From the NCBI GenBank assembly GCA_002007465.1, contig LNAC01000039.1, forward strand, positions 186,001 through 250,000: a stretch of DNA of 64,000 nucleotides, written 5' to 3'. Source of the DNA: Ailurus styani (taxonomy: Eukaryota > Chordata > Mammalia > Carnivora > Ailuridae). The notes under the pieces are model-generated. The model worked only from the letters and a program-made list of their open reading frames with translations, searched no databases and was not told where the DNA came from. The translations under genes were made by a program, and so were the position numbers. Below are positions 1-12,487 of this stretch, in pieces; the first letter of the stretch is position 1; each line of letters begins with the position of its first letter.

Positions 1-328
1 GGGTTCTTCATTTCCATGACCACAGTGATCCAAATAACCCCTTCTTCATTTCCAACCTGAAGAGGCTTCATTTGACCTTGAGTCTAGAGAATTACTTTTA
101 TAAGGCACTCCCCCTAATTACAGGGTGGCGCTACTACATTTTATTGTGACCTCAGAAACCATGGAAAAAGCACCAGAACTCCTAGGAGAAAACTTACATC
201 CTTCCTCTGCCCCTTGAAGATGTAAATCCTATAATGTCTTTGAAAAGTAAACATCCTAGGAGGTAACTAAAACTCTGCCCATGTTTGCCTAAGACTAAAG
301 GAAAAAAAGAGGGTAAAGAGGCCTTTTA

Positions 329-527
329 TTTTTTTTAAGATTTTATTTATTTATTTGACAGAGAGAGAGAGAGAGAGATCACAAGTAGGCAGAGAGGCAG
401 GCAGAGAGAGAGGGGGAAGCAGGCTCCCCATTGAGCAGAGAGACTGATTCGGGGCCGATCCCAGACCCTGAGATCATGACCGGAGCCGAAGGCAGAGGCT
501 TAACCCACTGAGCCACCCAAGAGCCCC
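329..527 (-). mobile_element. Can-SINE (young type)
   Basis: Antisense tail (T-rich, ATTTATTTATTT, GACAGAGAG) to reversed head (CCACTGAGCCACCCA). Flanked by target duplication 'aaagaggcctttt' just before (about 316-328) and just after (about 529-541). Confidence 0.9.
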
Positions 528-767
528 TAAAGAGGCCTTTTAAAATACAAAATGCTATAACAGTTCTTTTGCCCAAACTCTAATCCATAGCCTCCTTAAA
601 TATTATTTGTTAAGGATAAATACAAATCTTAAAAGTCTTCTCCACGGATATTAGTAAAAAGCTTTGGCCACTGGAGCAGGCAACCTTAACTGATTCTGTC
701 TGCCAATTTGGATTCAGCTGATATTTATACACTAGTTTTATACTGTTGTACCTGATTCATGACTAGA
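454..767. repeat. First copy of a 314-bp exact duplication
   Basis: Positions 454-767 (end of the first SINE plus about 240 bp of unique intron) recur base for base at 924-1237. The copy ends directly at an N (768). Probably an assembly artefact; see findings. Confidence 0.9.
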
Positions 768-796
768 NAAAAAATAAAATAAAATACAAAATGCTC

Positions 797-922
797 GGGC
801 GCCTGGGTGGCTCAGTGGGTTAAAGCCGCTGCCTTCGGCTCAGGTCATGATCCCAGGGTCCTGGGATCGAGGCCCACATCGGGCTCTCTGCTCGGCAGGG
901 AGCCTGCTTCCTCCTCTCTCTC
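797..922 (+). mobile_element. Can-SINE, cut off by an N
   Basis: Starts GGGCGCCTGGGTGGCTCAG and runs 126 bp to the N at 923, losing its tail. It lies between the two copies of the duplication and is bounded by Ns on both sides (768, 923), so its placement here is uncertain. Confidence 0.8.
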
Positions 923-923
923 N

Positions 924-1237
924 GCCGATCCCAGACCCTGAGATCATGACCGGAGCCGAAGGCAGAGGCTTAACCCACTGAGCCACCCAAGAGCCCCTAA
1001 AGAGGCCTTTTAAAATACAAAATGCTATAACAGTTCTTTTGCCCAAACTCTAATCCATAGCCTCCTTAAATATTATTTGTTAAGGATAAATACAAATCTT
1101 AAAAGTCTTCTCCACGGATATTAGTAAAAAGCTTTGGCCACTGGAGCAGGCAACCTTAACTGATTCTGTCTGCCAATTTGGATTCAGCTGATATTTATAC
1201 ACTAGTTTTATACTGTTGTACCTGATTCATGACTAGA
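924..1237. repeat. Second copy of the 314-bp exact duplication
   Basis: Identical to 454-767. Begins directly after the N at 923 in mid-SINE and then continues into single-copy intron sequence at 1238. Confidence 0.9.
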
Positions 1238-1443
1238 ATGCTGGAATTGAAGCTATAGGTCTCTGTGTCTGTCTGCATGTTTATGTAAGTCTATGGATAT
1301 GTTTTATATGTGATTTTCTTCTCTCAAACTCCAGATGGTACTGCCAAAATTAATTTGTAAAAGAACTCTATTTAATTGGCTTAAAAATAAGTACTTATGA
1401 ATTAAGTATTCCTAAAACTCAAAAATACTGAAATTAATCCAAT

Positions 1444-1615
1444 TTTTTAAAAATATTTTATTTATTTATTTATGAGAGAGAGAAAGCACAAGCAGGAGGA
1501 GCAGTAGGCAGAGGGAGAAACTGACTCCCTGCTTAGCAGGAAGCCTGATGCAGGGCCTGGGATCATGACCTGAGCCAAAGGCAGACGCTTAACCAACTGA
1601 GCCATCCAGGTACCC
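1444..1615 (-). mobile_element. Can-SINE (older, diverged)
   Basis: Reversed tail with ATTTATTTATTTATGAGAG, CT/GA-rich middle, then GATCATGACC and CAACTGAGCCATCCAGGTA at the head. More diverged from the young copies; no clear target duplication seen. Confidence 0.8.
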
Positions 1616-1918
1616 ATCAGTGCCCCCAAAACTAACCCAAATATTTACAAATTCACATGATCTGGGATAACCTTTGGGAATTAAAAGCTTGTTTAAATCT
1701 GGTGTAAATAAAAAAAAGTACATCTTCAGATATATCTATATATCTACATATGTATGTATATAATATATAATGCAGATTATATGTAATTAATCTATACGTA
1801 ATAACCTATAACTAACATAATTATATTATACACATATAATACATATTGTATAGTAAATATAACAGGTCATATTAATATAATTATGTTAAATAAAAGGCAG
1901 ATAAAAAAACATATTCTA

Positions 1919-2111
1919 GGGGTGCCTGGGTGTCTCAGTCATTAAATTTCTGCCTTAGGCTCGGGTCATGATCCCAGGGTCCTGGGATCAAGCCCCGCAT
2001 CAGGCTCTCTGCTCAGCGGGGACCCTGCTTACCACTCTCCCTCTGCCTGCTTCTCTGCCTACTTGTGATTTCTCTCTGTCAAATAAATAAATAAAATCTT
2101 AAAAAAAAAAA
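1919..2111 (+). mobile_element. Can-SINE
   Basis: Head GGGGTGCCTGGGTGTCTCAG, full body, AAATAAATAAATAAAATC and an A tail to 2111. The 1725-1880 stretch in front of it is a TA-rich low-complexity run. Confidence 0.88.
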
Positions 2112-2619
2112 GGAAATAATGCTAAACCTTCCTTATGGATATCCTTGTATGGATATATGCTATTAATATAAGCCTTCCAGAAATTCTATCAAATTCCTAA
2201 AAATCTGATACAGAATGTTATCAGTCATCATTCCAGTTATCATCTTAAAATGTGTATCACAGAAATAGTCAAATTTCCTTGTCAGTTGTGTTATAATTAA
2301 CTGTCATCAGACCCTTCAACATGGGCTTTTTTAAGTCTTTCATCATTTACAGACAGTTACTTTTTCACTCTTATGCTTCTGCACAAATGCTTCATCTTCA
2401 ATGAGATTCCTGGAAAGGACTCTGACAAGCCTATGTTTCTGACAACTTTCAGGTCATATACTGAACTGCATAAGAAATGACAGCACTCTAAGGAAAAACT
2501 AGATTCATAAAACTGCTAACAGAAGATCAAGATCAAGAATCACCAGGACTGGATGAATGAACTGATGAGAGTGATTATAATTTTTTATGAGTTTTGTTTG
2601 AAACATTGTTGGTTCTTTA

Positions 2620-4190
2620 ATCTTTTGTTTTCCCGCTTTAAGGTAACTTTTTCTGTAAGATAACTATGACTTACAGCAATCTGGTAAAGTATACCTTTCT
2701 GAACCAAGATGAAAGAATCACTTATTTCCCCCTCCCCACCGCATCTGATCCCTCCAGAATTTGTAAACTCTCAGTGAGCATTCTTATATTTTCACAGCAG
2801 TATAGTTATTTATATAATTTCGACCATGAATCTGTTCTCCTTGTACCAGGACACGAATGGAAACACCAGTTACATTACCAAGACTTTGAATGGAATGTCA
2901 TTCATATTTGGGAGAGAGATGTATAGATTCAGGGATGCCAAGAAAGCTTTAAAAAAAAAAAAGGCTGACTTTATGGAACCAATTAAGCCCCTTGAGAAAA
3001 ATCAGTCTGGTACCTTATAGGCTTCCCAGCAGCCTTACTAGGTGAGTGAGGAAGGTCACTCCCGGCGGACCCAGGAATATCAGAGTATTTTAAGAACCTC
3101 AAAAAATGAGGAATTCACCCCAATGTACAGGTATTATAGATGAAATCTGACATTGAGTCTTTGGCTTGGCTTCCTAGACTTGAGCAGCTTTTAAAAATTC
3201 AATCTGAGACTCCTTGCGAAAAATTCTAGTAAAGCTGACTTAAAAGAATCTACATGATCAATCACTATTCATGCTGTACTTATGTAAATAAGCAGGCCAA
3301 GTTTAAAGAGACTGGACTTACTTTACAAACACTTCAGCCTTATTTTCCTTATCTCTGATAGAAATGAGGATGACTATATAGAGAATAAATTATGTTTCAG
3401 TAATACACCTTTGTGGATATCAGATTTTAGCACTTTTAATTGTCCTTGAGGTTTTGTTTTTTACCTGTAAACTGAACCAGATCATGAATTCTTCTAGTTT
3501 CTTCCAGTATTTGGCTACTACTCTCCTAACACTTCCAATTTCCCCCCACCCTTCTGATTTGGAATCACCGAGAACTTAAAGGTGCCATTCTCCTAAAGTC
3601 ATGAGAGGTAGAATGGAACAACTTGGTATAAACTTCAGAGAAATCATCACAACACCTCATATATAGACCATCTTTGTGCCTGTTGCTGAATGGGCAATAG
3701 CAAGTTTACCTAACACCTGACAGCGTCATCAGAAAAAGTCAAACTGCAAAGCTGCTTTGAGCCTAACATCTAGAAATCCTGCCCTCAGGATTCAGATTTG
3801 GTTTATAATTTACTCTGACCATTAGCCTTTATTTTTCCTTTGTTTCCACAGAAATGGCTCTTATTAAATACCTGATTTCTAGCAAATACGGCCTAATTTT
3901 GGGAATCCACTTGCAAGACCACCTCCTGAAATGGGATACAACTGTTTAATTAACTGACCTATTTTCATGGCTGGACCTTTCGAATTTGGGACAATAGCTA
4001 CAGACTAGATTTTAGACTACTGCCTATATAATTATTAAGTTTTGCTATTATAATTCCATTTAGATGTGAATGGGTTACAACATGCCCTGCAACAGACTTT
4101 TAGCATATCAGCTACCCAGGCAGCTAAGGTCCTCACCATTGACTCTGATGCTTCAGAATGGGCTGTAAGTATAGTGCACTAAGAATTTAG
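2620..4190 (+). repeat. Possible decayed endogenous retrovirus-like segment
   Basis: This stretch is less AT-rich than its surroundings and several short translated pieces (around 2820-3020, 3840-3960 and 4070-4190) vaguely resemble decayed env/pol-type repeat sequence. It contains no intact domain, no LTR pair and many stops. The call rests on a general impression only and could be wrong; it may simply be unique intron. Confidence 0.2.
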
Positions 4191-4720
4191 AGACTGTGCA
4201 GATGAGGAGAGTACAAAGCTTTCAGGAGGTCACAGTCTGAACCAGAACATTAAGCTGGGTAAGACTTGCTCAAACAGGCAGAGAAGAGAGCACACCAGGG
4301 TAAGGGAGTCAAGGAAAAAAGGCACAGAAGGTAAAACTGTATCTCTTGGAAGATACAGGGAAGGTGACTGCCATAATCAGAGTCCTATCCCTATACAGAA
4401 CAAAGGAATTAAGTTTGTATAAGTATACTGAGGATATAATTATGGATCCTGAGAATCAAGTGAGGGATACAGGGACCACTGTGGGTGTTTGGTCAGAGGG
4501 ATAACATAATAAATGTGGTAATCAAAATGAGAGTAGCCATTTATAATGAGAGTAGCCAGTAAAAAGCAAGACCATGCAGGCAGCAGTTAAAATATTAACT
4601 ACTAGATGATAAGGAATTGGTCATAGGATGAGAGAGGAAGAAAAAGGAAATCTGAAAGACACTACTCCTTTGAACAAAGATGAAAAGTAAGAGACCTCTA
4701 GGGATGGAATTTAATAACAG
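4190..4720 (+). repeat. Possible ancient interspersed repeat
   Basis: GA-rich sequence with the style of an old mammalian repeat (aggcagagaagagagc, gggtaagggagtcaagg, gaccatgcaggcagcag). Similar wording occurs at 34600-35480. I cannot name the family. Confidence 0.3.
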
Positions 4721-5346
4721 AAACAGCTTAGAGGGAGAAAACCCTCCCCTCAAAACCTACCCCTACACTCCTAGACGGCAGAGGGGCAAAGATACTGAAT
4801 GAGGTTTTATATATTCTGAATTTCAGCTTACTTGGGATACAACTACTAAGAGCTTGGAAATAAATACTAGAAAGTACCACAGCTGAAGCACTGGAAATAT
4901 AGTCACAAACAAAGCTGAAGTTGGACAAAAGGTAAGATCAAGAGATTAAAGATATAAGGAACAAACACCTAGAACAGAGTTTATGATCATAGGTCAGGAC
5001 CGAGAATCTGCTTAGTGAATGATACACACAGCTAGAAAAGTCAAAGGAGGACCAGGGTGGCGTAATTCCACAAAGCCAGAGTTTCAAGAAATAAATATGA
5101 TAAACATCCAAGACCACAAAGAGGTTATCTTTCAGGCAGTTTGTAGGACACCAGTAAATTTCTTCATCTGAGTTAAACTAAATACTAGTTTTGCTTCAAA
5201 CAGCTTAAATATCACTTTTTAATAGTTCTTAATAAAAATACTATTATGATGAAGGTAACTGGTGAGAGATTAACTTCTGCCTTTTAATATCTTCTCTTTC
5301 ATTTAAGAAAAGAGTAAATGTTCTCTTTTTAAAAGTTAAATGTATT

Positions 5347-5470
5347 GGGGTGCCTAGCTGGCTCAGTCAGAGGAGCATGTAACTCTTGGTCTCAGGGCCA
5401 TTAGTTCAAGCCCCAGTTAGGTGTAGAGACTACCTGAATAAATAAACTTAAAAAAAATTAAAAATAAAAT
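5347..5470 (+). mobile_element. Short old-type Can-SINE
   Basis: Head GGGGTGCCTAGCTGGCTCAG, tRNA-like body, short GGTGTAGAGACTAC tail without the long CT-rich region. Target duplication 'aaaagttaaatgt' at about 5332-5344 and 5471-5484. Confidence 0.85.
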
Positions 5471-5667
5471 AAAAGTTAAATGTGTAATTTTATCCATACA
5501 TCTAATAGTCTTTTGCATCCTGAGTAAAGCACTGTTGTTATAACTACTGGGCATATAAATTTTAATTAGCAAGCTAGAATATAAAGTGCTTGCAATTTTA
5601 ATGATTATTTCTAAAACTTTGGTAAAAGAGGAGAGAAAAAAAAACATTACACAGAAGTAATGCATTT

Positions 5668-5871
5668 GGGGCGCCTGGGTGGCTCAGTTAAGCGTCTGCC
5701 TTCAGCTCAGGTCATGATCCCAGGGTCCCGGGATTGAGTTCCACACTGGGTGCCCTGCTCAGCGGGAAGCCTGCTTCTCCCTCCCTCACGCCTCCTGCTT
5801 GTATTTCCTCTCTCGCAGTCTCTCTTTCTCTCTCTGTCAAATAAATAAATAAAATCTTTAAAAAAAAAAAA
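5668..5871 (+). mobile_element. Can-SINE with perfect target duplication
   Basis: Full-length element, head GGGGCGCCTGGGTGGCTCAG to A tail. The 15-bp duplication 'agaagtaatgcattt' lies at 5653-5667 and 5872-5886. Confidence 0.93.
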
Positions 5872-5887
5872 AGAAGTAATGCATTTA

Positions 5888-6068
5888 AGTAGGGGCTTTG
5901 AAGTTTGATCAACATGGTTTGGAATCTTGGCTCTGTCACTACTAGGTTTGTGATCTTAGGGAAATGAGTTAACCTTGCAGAACTTCAGTTCCACCTATAA
6001 AATAGGTAAATTATATCAAGGGCTAACTGTGAGGATTAAATGAAATAATGCAAGTACAGAACATAATA
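5888..6068 (+). repeat. MIR fossil SINE
   Basis: Core wording TCTTGGCTCTGTCACTACTA, GTGATCTTAGGGAAATGAGT, then GTGAGGATTAAATGAAATAA matches MIR in sense orientation, heavily diverged. Confidence 0.75.
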
Positions 6069-6097
6069 ATCATAATTACAATCATTAATTAGCTAAA

Positions 6098-6255
6098 AAT
6101 TATTAAAGCACCTATAAGCCAGGTACTGTTTTCAGCCCTTTACATGCATTTTCACAAGTAATCCTCACAACGCTATGAGAAAAAGGGCCTCGTATCATCC
6201 CCACTTCACAGAAGAGAAAAATGCAGTACCAAGAGGTTAAGTAACATGCGGAAAT
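6098..6255 (-). repeat. MIR fossil SINE, opposite orientation
   Basis: Reverse MIR wording: GCCAGGTACTGTTTTCAGCC, ATCCTCACAACGCTATGAG, TCATCCCCACTTCACAGA, AAGAGGTTAAGTAACATGC. It lies about 30 bp from the sense MIR at 5888-6068. Confidence 0.75.
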
Positions 6256-6290
6256 ACTCAATATCCAGAATGCTCAATAAGTAAGTTTTC

Positions 6291-6490
6291 TTTTTTTTTT
6301 TTTTAAGATTTTATTTATTTATTTCACAGAGGGAGAGAGATCACAAGGAGGCAGAGAGACAGGCAGAGAGAGGGCGGGAAGCAGGCTCCCTGCTCAGCAG
6401 AGAGCCAGATGCGGGCCTTGATCCCAGGACCCTGAGATCATGACCTGAGCCGAAAGCAGAGGCTTTAACCCACTGAGCCACCCAGGCGCC
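6291..6490 (-). mobile_element. Can-SINE (young) with perfect target duplication
   Basis: T-rich start to CCACTGAGCCACCCAGGCGCC. Duplication 'caataagtaagttttc' at 6275-6290 and 6491-6506. Confidence 0.94.
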
Positions 6491-6506
6491 CAATAAGTAA
6501 GTTTTC

Positions 6507-7039
6507 TTATTATCACTCAGAACAATGTTAAAATTGTTTAACATGACAGAAAATAACAGAAAACTTATTGACCATTGTAAATATTAAACTATATCCTTTA
6601 TCTATAAAATGTGAACCAAGAAATAAAAGCAAATGGCATTTTTAAATTAATTCAAATGGAACACTAAACTGTATACAATGTTACCTTCAAAAGCTAGTAA
6701 GAGATGTGTAAGATCAAAACATCCACACACATTTATACACACCTAAAAAGCCAAAGGACAAGTTTTCGTATGTAAACTTTCTGAGCACCTGCATCTCCAT
6801 AAAATAATTCACAAAACAAGACTGATCACAGAGGCTCCTCTTAATAGCATTTGTATAGCAATACAAAATGACTCTCCCTTTAACTACAGGACACCTCTGA
6901 AAGCCACCAATAGAAGAAGTCAAACCCTTACCATAGGTAATTGTTTTTGTTCTTTTACACTTTCTGCTTGATTTTTTGCAAACTACTTACAAGTTACAGA
7001 AAACTTCTAATAGAGTATGAAGTATTTTTTCCTTGATAT
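6507..7039. other. Intron, nothing recognised
   Basis: AT-rich single-copy-looking sequence. The 69-codon minus frame near 6714-6923 shows no recognisable domain. Confidence 0.6.
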
Positions 7040-7920
7040 GAGAGTAAGCTGTCAACGTGATGTCCAGTCATCCTTAAATACTCCAGTATTTCTTATAATC
7101 AAGAAAATTCTACATAGCTAGATAACAACTATCAAAATCAAGAAATTAACCCTGATACATTACTATAGCTAATTCTTAGACCCCCACATGTCAAGCTTTG
7201 CCCATGTCCTAAAATTGTCCTTCACAGTGTAAGAATGGCACTTAGTTGTCCTGTCTCTCTCACTCTGTTACATTCCTTAAGTGTGTTCTTAATTTCATGA
7301 CCTTGATAGAAGCTTTTAAAAACTGTAGGTCAGTTATTGTGGAGAATGTCCTCCCACTGATGTTAGTCTGATGTTCTTCTCATGATTAAATTCAGGGTGT
7401 ACATCTTTAGCAGGAATATCAAAGAAGTGATGCCCACATTCTCCTCAGTACGTCCTATCAGCTAGCATGCTGATGTCTGTTTTGATCACTGCAAAGTTTT
7501 CCACTGTAGTTTTTAATCTTCGTAAATCTTAAGTGTTCTGTGAGTAGATACTATGAGACTATAAACACACCCCACCCCTCGTCAAAATTCCCATTTATTA
7601 ATTTTTTCAGTATAGACTTATGAGTTCCAATTTTATTTATAGTATTTTGCCATCGTGATTTGGATGTTCAAATTGTTCAACTTTGGCCAATAGAGTTCAT
7701 TCAAACTGGTTCTGCATCATTCTGACATAATCCTATCAGTCTTTGAACAACTTTCCTGCATAATAAGAGGTTCCAGACTCATTTGTACTTTCCCTACCCC
7801 AGCCCTGAAATTAGCCATTTCTCCAAAGAGCCCTGGTTAATTGAGAACAGTGTGTAGGGGCCAAGAACTGGGTGCCAGGTTTGCTTTACTACTGATCTAC
7901 AGTGAAAAATTTAAGTTCAC
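7040..7920 (+). repeat. Ancient LINE fragment (L1M/HAL1-like 3' region)
   Basis: Wording such as CAGGAATATCAAAGAAGTGA, GTGAGTAGATACTATGAGAC, CCCTACCCCAGCCCTGAAAT and CAAAGAGCCCTGGTTAATTG is that of old mammalian LINE-1-related 3' regions. Assignment is from memory and the exact subfamily is uncertain. Confidence 0.5.
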
Positions 7921-8335
7921 ACTGGTATCTCCAATTCCAATCTAATAACACATGGTTCATTCTATTCTCCTCCATTTTGTAACTCCTTCCTCTAATAGTG
8001 AGAAACAAGTATACTTACTTACGTGATGAACTGCCCCACCCTGTATATAACTAATCTCTTGTCACTGACATGGACACATTACTGCATGGATGCCCTATAG
8101 CCTACTTGGGCTCAGTCTGCTCTAAGCAACTGTCACCATCCTCTACACTGGACATCCTCCTCCATATGCTGCTCCAACTCACATACTCTACGCTGGCCTC
8201 CCCTCTAAGAGCAACCCCTTACTATACCCAAGCTCCAAACCCCACACTATGCCACCACTATGCGTGTCAACACTTCCTCACCAAGGTCAGGCAACAAAAC
8301 GTCCTCTAGGGGTAAAAAAGGGTGGGTGTAGCTTA

Positions 8336-8550
8336 GGGCGCCTGGGTGGCTCAGTGGGTTAAAGCCTCTGCTTTCGGCTCAGGTCATGATCTCAGGGTCC
8401 TGGGATCGAGTCCCGCATCGGGCTCTCTGCTCAGCAGGGAGCCTGCTTCCTCCTCTCTCTCTGCCTGCCTCTCTGCCTACTTGTGATCTCTCTCTCTTTG
8501 TGTCAAATAAATAAATAAAATCTTTAAATAAATAAATAAATAAATAAAAA
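8336..8550 (+). mobile_element. Can-SINE (young) with target duplication
   Basis: Head GGGCGCCTGGGTGGCTCAGT; the tail has extended AAAT repeats (AAATAAATAAATAAATAAAT). Duplication around 'aaaaaagggtgggt(gt)agctta' at about 8314-8335 and 8552-8571. Confidence 0.92.
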
Positions 8551-8724
8551 TAAAAAAGGGTGGGTAGCTTAATGCAGATGCTTTGACCAACTGTTCAGGA
8601 ATGGAAGAGGAAAACAGAAGTGAAAAGCAGAGATAATGTTAAAAAACTAAAAGCTTCTTTCACATGTAATCTCATTTGCCCTAGAATGGAGTCACATCAT
8701 TTAGATTAAGAAAACGAATTTAAA

Positions 8725-8910
8725 AAACAGACAAACTCTTGAATTCTGGTTCTCCAACTTTGTAGCTAAATGACTTAAACAAGTTGCTTAATCTCTTCAG
8801 TTAAAGAGTACCTATCTTACATGACTGCTATGAAAATAATCCATGTAAACCAAATATATGGAACTGACCTAAAGTTAGGATTCAATAACTGTAAGTTACT
8901 ATTATTATCT
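8725..8910 (+). repeat. MIR fossil SINE
   Basis: Diverged sense MIR: TTCTGGTTCTCCAACTTTGT, AAATGACTTAAACAAGTTGC, ending with AGGATTCAATAACTG. Confidence 0.55.
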
Positions 8911-9089
8911 TCTCTTTTACATTATTTTTAATGGATGCCAAAGGATACCTGTGTATGTGTGTAGCTTTCTTTAACTTCTGAAAGGGTCAGTGTCCCTAGA
9001 GACATTTTAAAAACACCTACGGTATATATCTTGTGACTGCTAACCAAACCAGAGTCTCCAGTCTATCCTACACTTTTGACAAATTATTC

Positions 9090-9535
9090 CCTAAAATTTT
9101 GCCAAGGTCATATCATTCTCCTGAAGCAAAGTTATCAAGGGCTGCTGACAGCCAAAAAATCAAAGATTCTTCAATCTGGTAATCAAGGCTTAACACAGTG
9201 TGACCCCAACCTACCTTTCCAGAATTATATCTCATTCCTCACTTACAAAAAATTTCTGCTTCAACCACTGTAATTTTACACACTTTTCCATTTACAAAAC
9301 CTTGCCCGTATCTTGGCTAGAATGTTCATCTTCCCCGTTTACTCCCAGCAACATTTTGCAATGCTTTTCAATGTCCAGCATAAACTCTACCTCCTCTTCA
9401 AAATTTTCCTTGACTACAGCAGTCAGGAGCAAGGTCTTCCTCCCTTAAGCTCCTAAACGATCATGTAATAATGTAATTACTATTTTATAGGTACATTTAT
9501 TATCTCCCCTGCTAGAGTGAATTAACATCTTTTTG
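9090..9535 (+). repeat. L2 fossil LINE, 3' part
   Basis: The order of phrases (GGTCATATCATTCTCCTG, CAAGGCTTAACACAGTGTG, CTTGGCTAGAATGTTCATCT, CTCTACCTCCTCTTCAAAAT, TTCCTTGACTACAGCAGTCA, CTGCTAGAGTGAAT) follows the L2 ORF2 end and 3' UTR. The two short + strand frames here are decayed L2 remnants. Confidence 0.65.
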
Positions 9536-9569
9536 GAGAAAAGACATATGCTTCCTATCTCTAAATAAC

Positions 9570-9722
9570 TACCATTTATTGAACATACATACCAGTTACA
9601 ATTAAAATTTATTCTTCATAATAGTTTTGTGAGGTTGGTGTCATTATCTCTGTTTTATAGATGAAGAAACCAAGGCTCAAGGATGTTGGAAATGTGCCCC
9701 AAATTACATAGCTGCTAAGTAG
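9570..9722 (-). repeat. MIR fossil SINE
   Basis: Reverse MIR wording: CATTTATTGAACATACATAC, TTTATAGATGAAGAAACCAA, GGCTCAAGGATGTTGGAAAT, CATAGCTGCTAAGTAG. Confidence 0.7.
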
Positions 9723-10081
9723 CAAAACAAGCTTTTCCCTAGCATATTTCATGAAACATGAGATATGAGGAATGAACCTTGCTGGGGAAAAGGCTCTCAG
9801 GTCAAATAAATTTGAAGGATTAACAAAGTTAAATCACTATTTTTAGCAGAGAGTTTCTTAAAGCCTTTTAACAAACTGCTGATATGCTTTATAAATCTCC
9901 AATGCGGATATTATATTTTCCAAATGCATTTGGGAATAAAATCCTTTTCTCAAGGACCATCAGTCTCATAGGACTAATGCTCCAGTAAACCCACTTCAGG
10001 ACATGTGGCAATGTATTCTGTTGTCTTTGCACACAGTAGGCACTCAATACACACTTCCTTTAAAATAAAAAAATGCTCCTC

Positions 10082-10281
10082 GGGCACCTGGGTGGCTCAG
10101 TGGGTTAAAGCCTCTGCTTTCGGCTCAGGTCATGATCTCAGGGTCCTGGGATCGAGGCCCGCATCGGGCTCCCTGCTCAGCGGGGAGCCTGCTTCCCCCT
10201 CTCTCTCTCTGCCTGCCTCTCTGCCTCCTTGTGATCTCTCTCCCTCTGTGAAATAAATAAATAAATAAATAAATCTTTAAA
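10082..10281 (+). mobile_element. Can-SINE (young), 190 bp from a HACE1 exon
   Basis: Head GGGCACCTGGGTGGCTCAGT to A tail. Duplication 'aaaaaaatgctcctc' at 10067-10081 and 10282-10296. It lies just downstream (transcript sense) of the exon at 10472-10559, in antisense orientation to the gene. Confidence 0.94.
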
Positions 10282-10426
10282 AAAAAAATGCTCCTCATCC
10301 TAAAGTAACATATTAATATAATTCCACGTACTAAAGTAAAGAATAAGGTAATTTCACTCCTCTTACAGCAGGAGGTCTCAAGTAAAATAATTACTTCATT
10401 AAACAGTATTCAAACCAAAAAACTTA

Positions 10427-10681
<255 letters not shown>

Positions 10682-10863
10682 CTACTTGTCATGTAGCATT
10701 TTTGTTTGTTTTTTTTATGTAGCATTTTTGAATAGTAACAGAAATAACATTATTTTTGTTGAGATAAAAACTGTAAAACAAAAAACAAAAAAAAACCCCA
10801 CAAAAATTGGTAAGTAAAGAAAAAAAGTCTACAAGGCAATACATGAATCCAAGAAATCCTTAC

Positions 10864-10932
10864 CTATTAACAAAGCATTTTAAAACTTCATCATGTTTGC
10901 AGACAAATTCAATGAAACGGGGTGAAGTCATT
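10864..10932 (-). CDS. HACE1: HACE1 coding exon, middle region (residues about 470-493)
   Basis: A 69-nt exon completing the Gly codon and encoding [20 protein letters not shown] then VN and AG of Arg. The acceptor tatcccccacag is strong and the donor TAG|gtaagg good. It lies 490 bp from the preceding exon and 304 bp from the next; together the three exons 11423-11757, 10864-10932 and 10472-10559 total 492 nt, a multiple of three with phase-0 outer ends. Confidence 0.97.
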
Positions 10933-11421
10933 CTGTGGGGGATAAAAAAAAAACAATGAGAACACACAGAAATTGGTGATAGAGCAAAATTTGATAACTA
11001 TGTATAGACTGAACTGGCTTCTAGACAGACAAAAAAAAAAGATTTGGGGTTAGATTAAATTCGAGAAACTGAGGCATGCCCAGTCAATATATAAGATTAA
11101 AAAATACATACATAACTTTTCATTAACAGAGGATATGCCCAGTGACTTTTTTAAAACCTTGAAATTTTAAATGTCTCTGCTCTATACATTTTGAATAATA
11201 CATAATAATCCTATACAAACTGATAGTCACCATTCTACGTGTTAATAACTTATATAATGCTTAAAACTCAAATATTTTAAGACAGTACAAAGGTGTTCTA
11301 AAACAAGATCAAAACAGAACCTAAAATCAACAAATTATTATTTGTTGCTACTGAAATTACCAAAAAATCATAGCTTTTCTTCATCTATCAGAAAAGGAAA
11401 TAATAAGCAGAAACCTTCTTA

Positions 11422-11757
<336 letters not shown>

Positions 11758-12204
11758 CTAGGAGAAAAACAAGTGTTTTTTAAACATTATTCTTAAATTC
11801 CAGGAAAAAAAAACCTCACACAGCCAAACAAATAATACAAAAGAGAAAATTTATACTAGATACTTCTATTTTCCTAAATTAATGTGATAGCAATGTCTAA
11901 AGGTAACAAAAACATATGAAAGCCACATAAATAACAATTTGTTTGCTTATAGCAAAAATTTAATTTGTATTTATTTATTCCTTGGAATAAAAAAAGGTAA
12001 AACTAAAATCTAACAAAAAAGTTAGTAAGTAATCTTTCTTCTTTTAAAAATGTTCAAATATTTAGCTTTAAAAACATATACTACTTTTATATATACAACC
12101 CCCCAACCTTTACTATATTCATGTATTAACAATTTTCAATTATAAATCTTTTCTAAATTAAAAAAAGGGGAATTCCTAAAAAGCTTAATAAACAGCTTAG
12201 TTTT

Positions 12205-12316
12205 GGGGTGCATGGCTACTTCAGTCAGTGGTGCATGCAATTTGATCTCAGGGCTGTGAGTTCAGAGCCCAACACTGGGTGTAGAGATAATTAAAATAAA
12301 TAAATAAACTTTTAAA
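12205..12316 (+). mobile_element. Short old-type Can-SINE
   Basis: Head GGGGTGCATGGCTACTTCAG, GATCTCAGGGCTGTGAGTTC, GGGTGTAGAGATAATT, then AAATAAATAAAC. Short tailless variant. Confidence 0.8.
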
Positions 12317-12487
12317 AAGTTTACTGTGCTCTTTTCTTTACATGTAATTCACAGATTTTGAAAATTTATGGTAAGAAATTTAAAAATATGTCATATTAAT
12401 ATATGCATACACATACATACGTTTTCCTGTATGTATACACAAAACCCATCTCTAATAACTAGTAACTATCAAATACTGACTAGCAAA

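Noticed and set aside
1725..1880. Possible regulatory AT-rich element
   Set aside because: It is simple TA/TATG low complexity of the kind common in mammalian introns.
9076..9448. Two + strand frames that look protein-like
   Set aside because: The sequence order matches the L2 LINE 3' region, so they are fossil LINE remnants.
10005..10256. Recurring short proteins with GAWVAQWVKASAFGSGHD or GWLSGLKPLLSAQVMISxSWD
   Set aside because: These frames appear at many positions because they are translations of the Can-SINE body and CT-rich tail on either strand. They are not a gene family.
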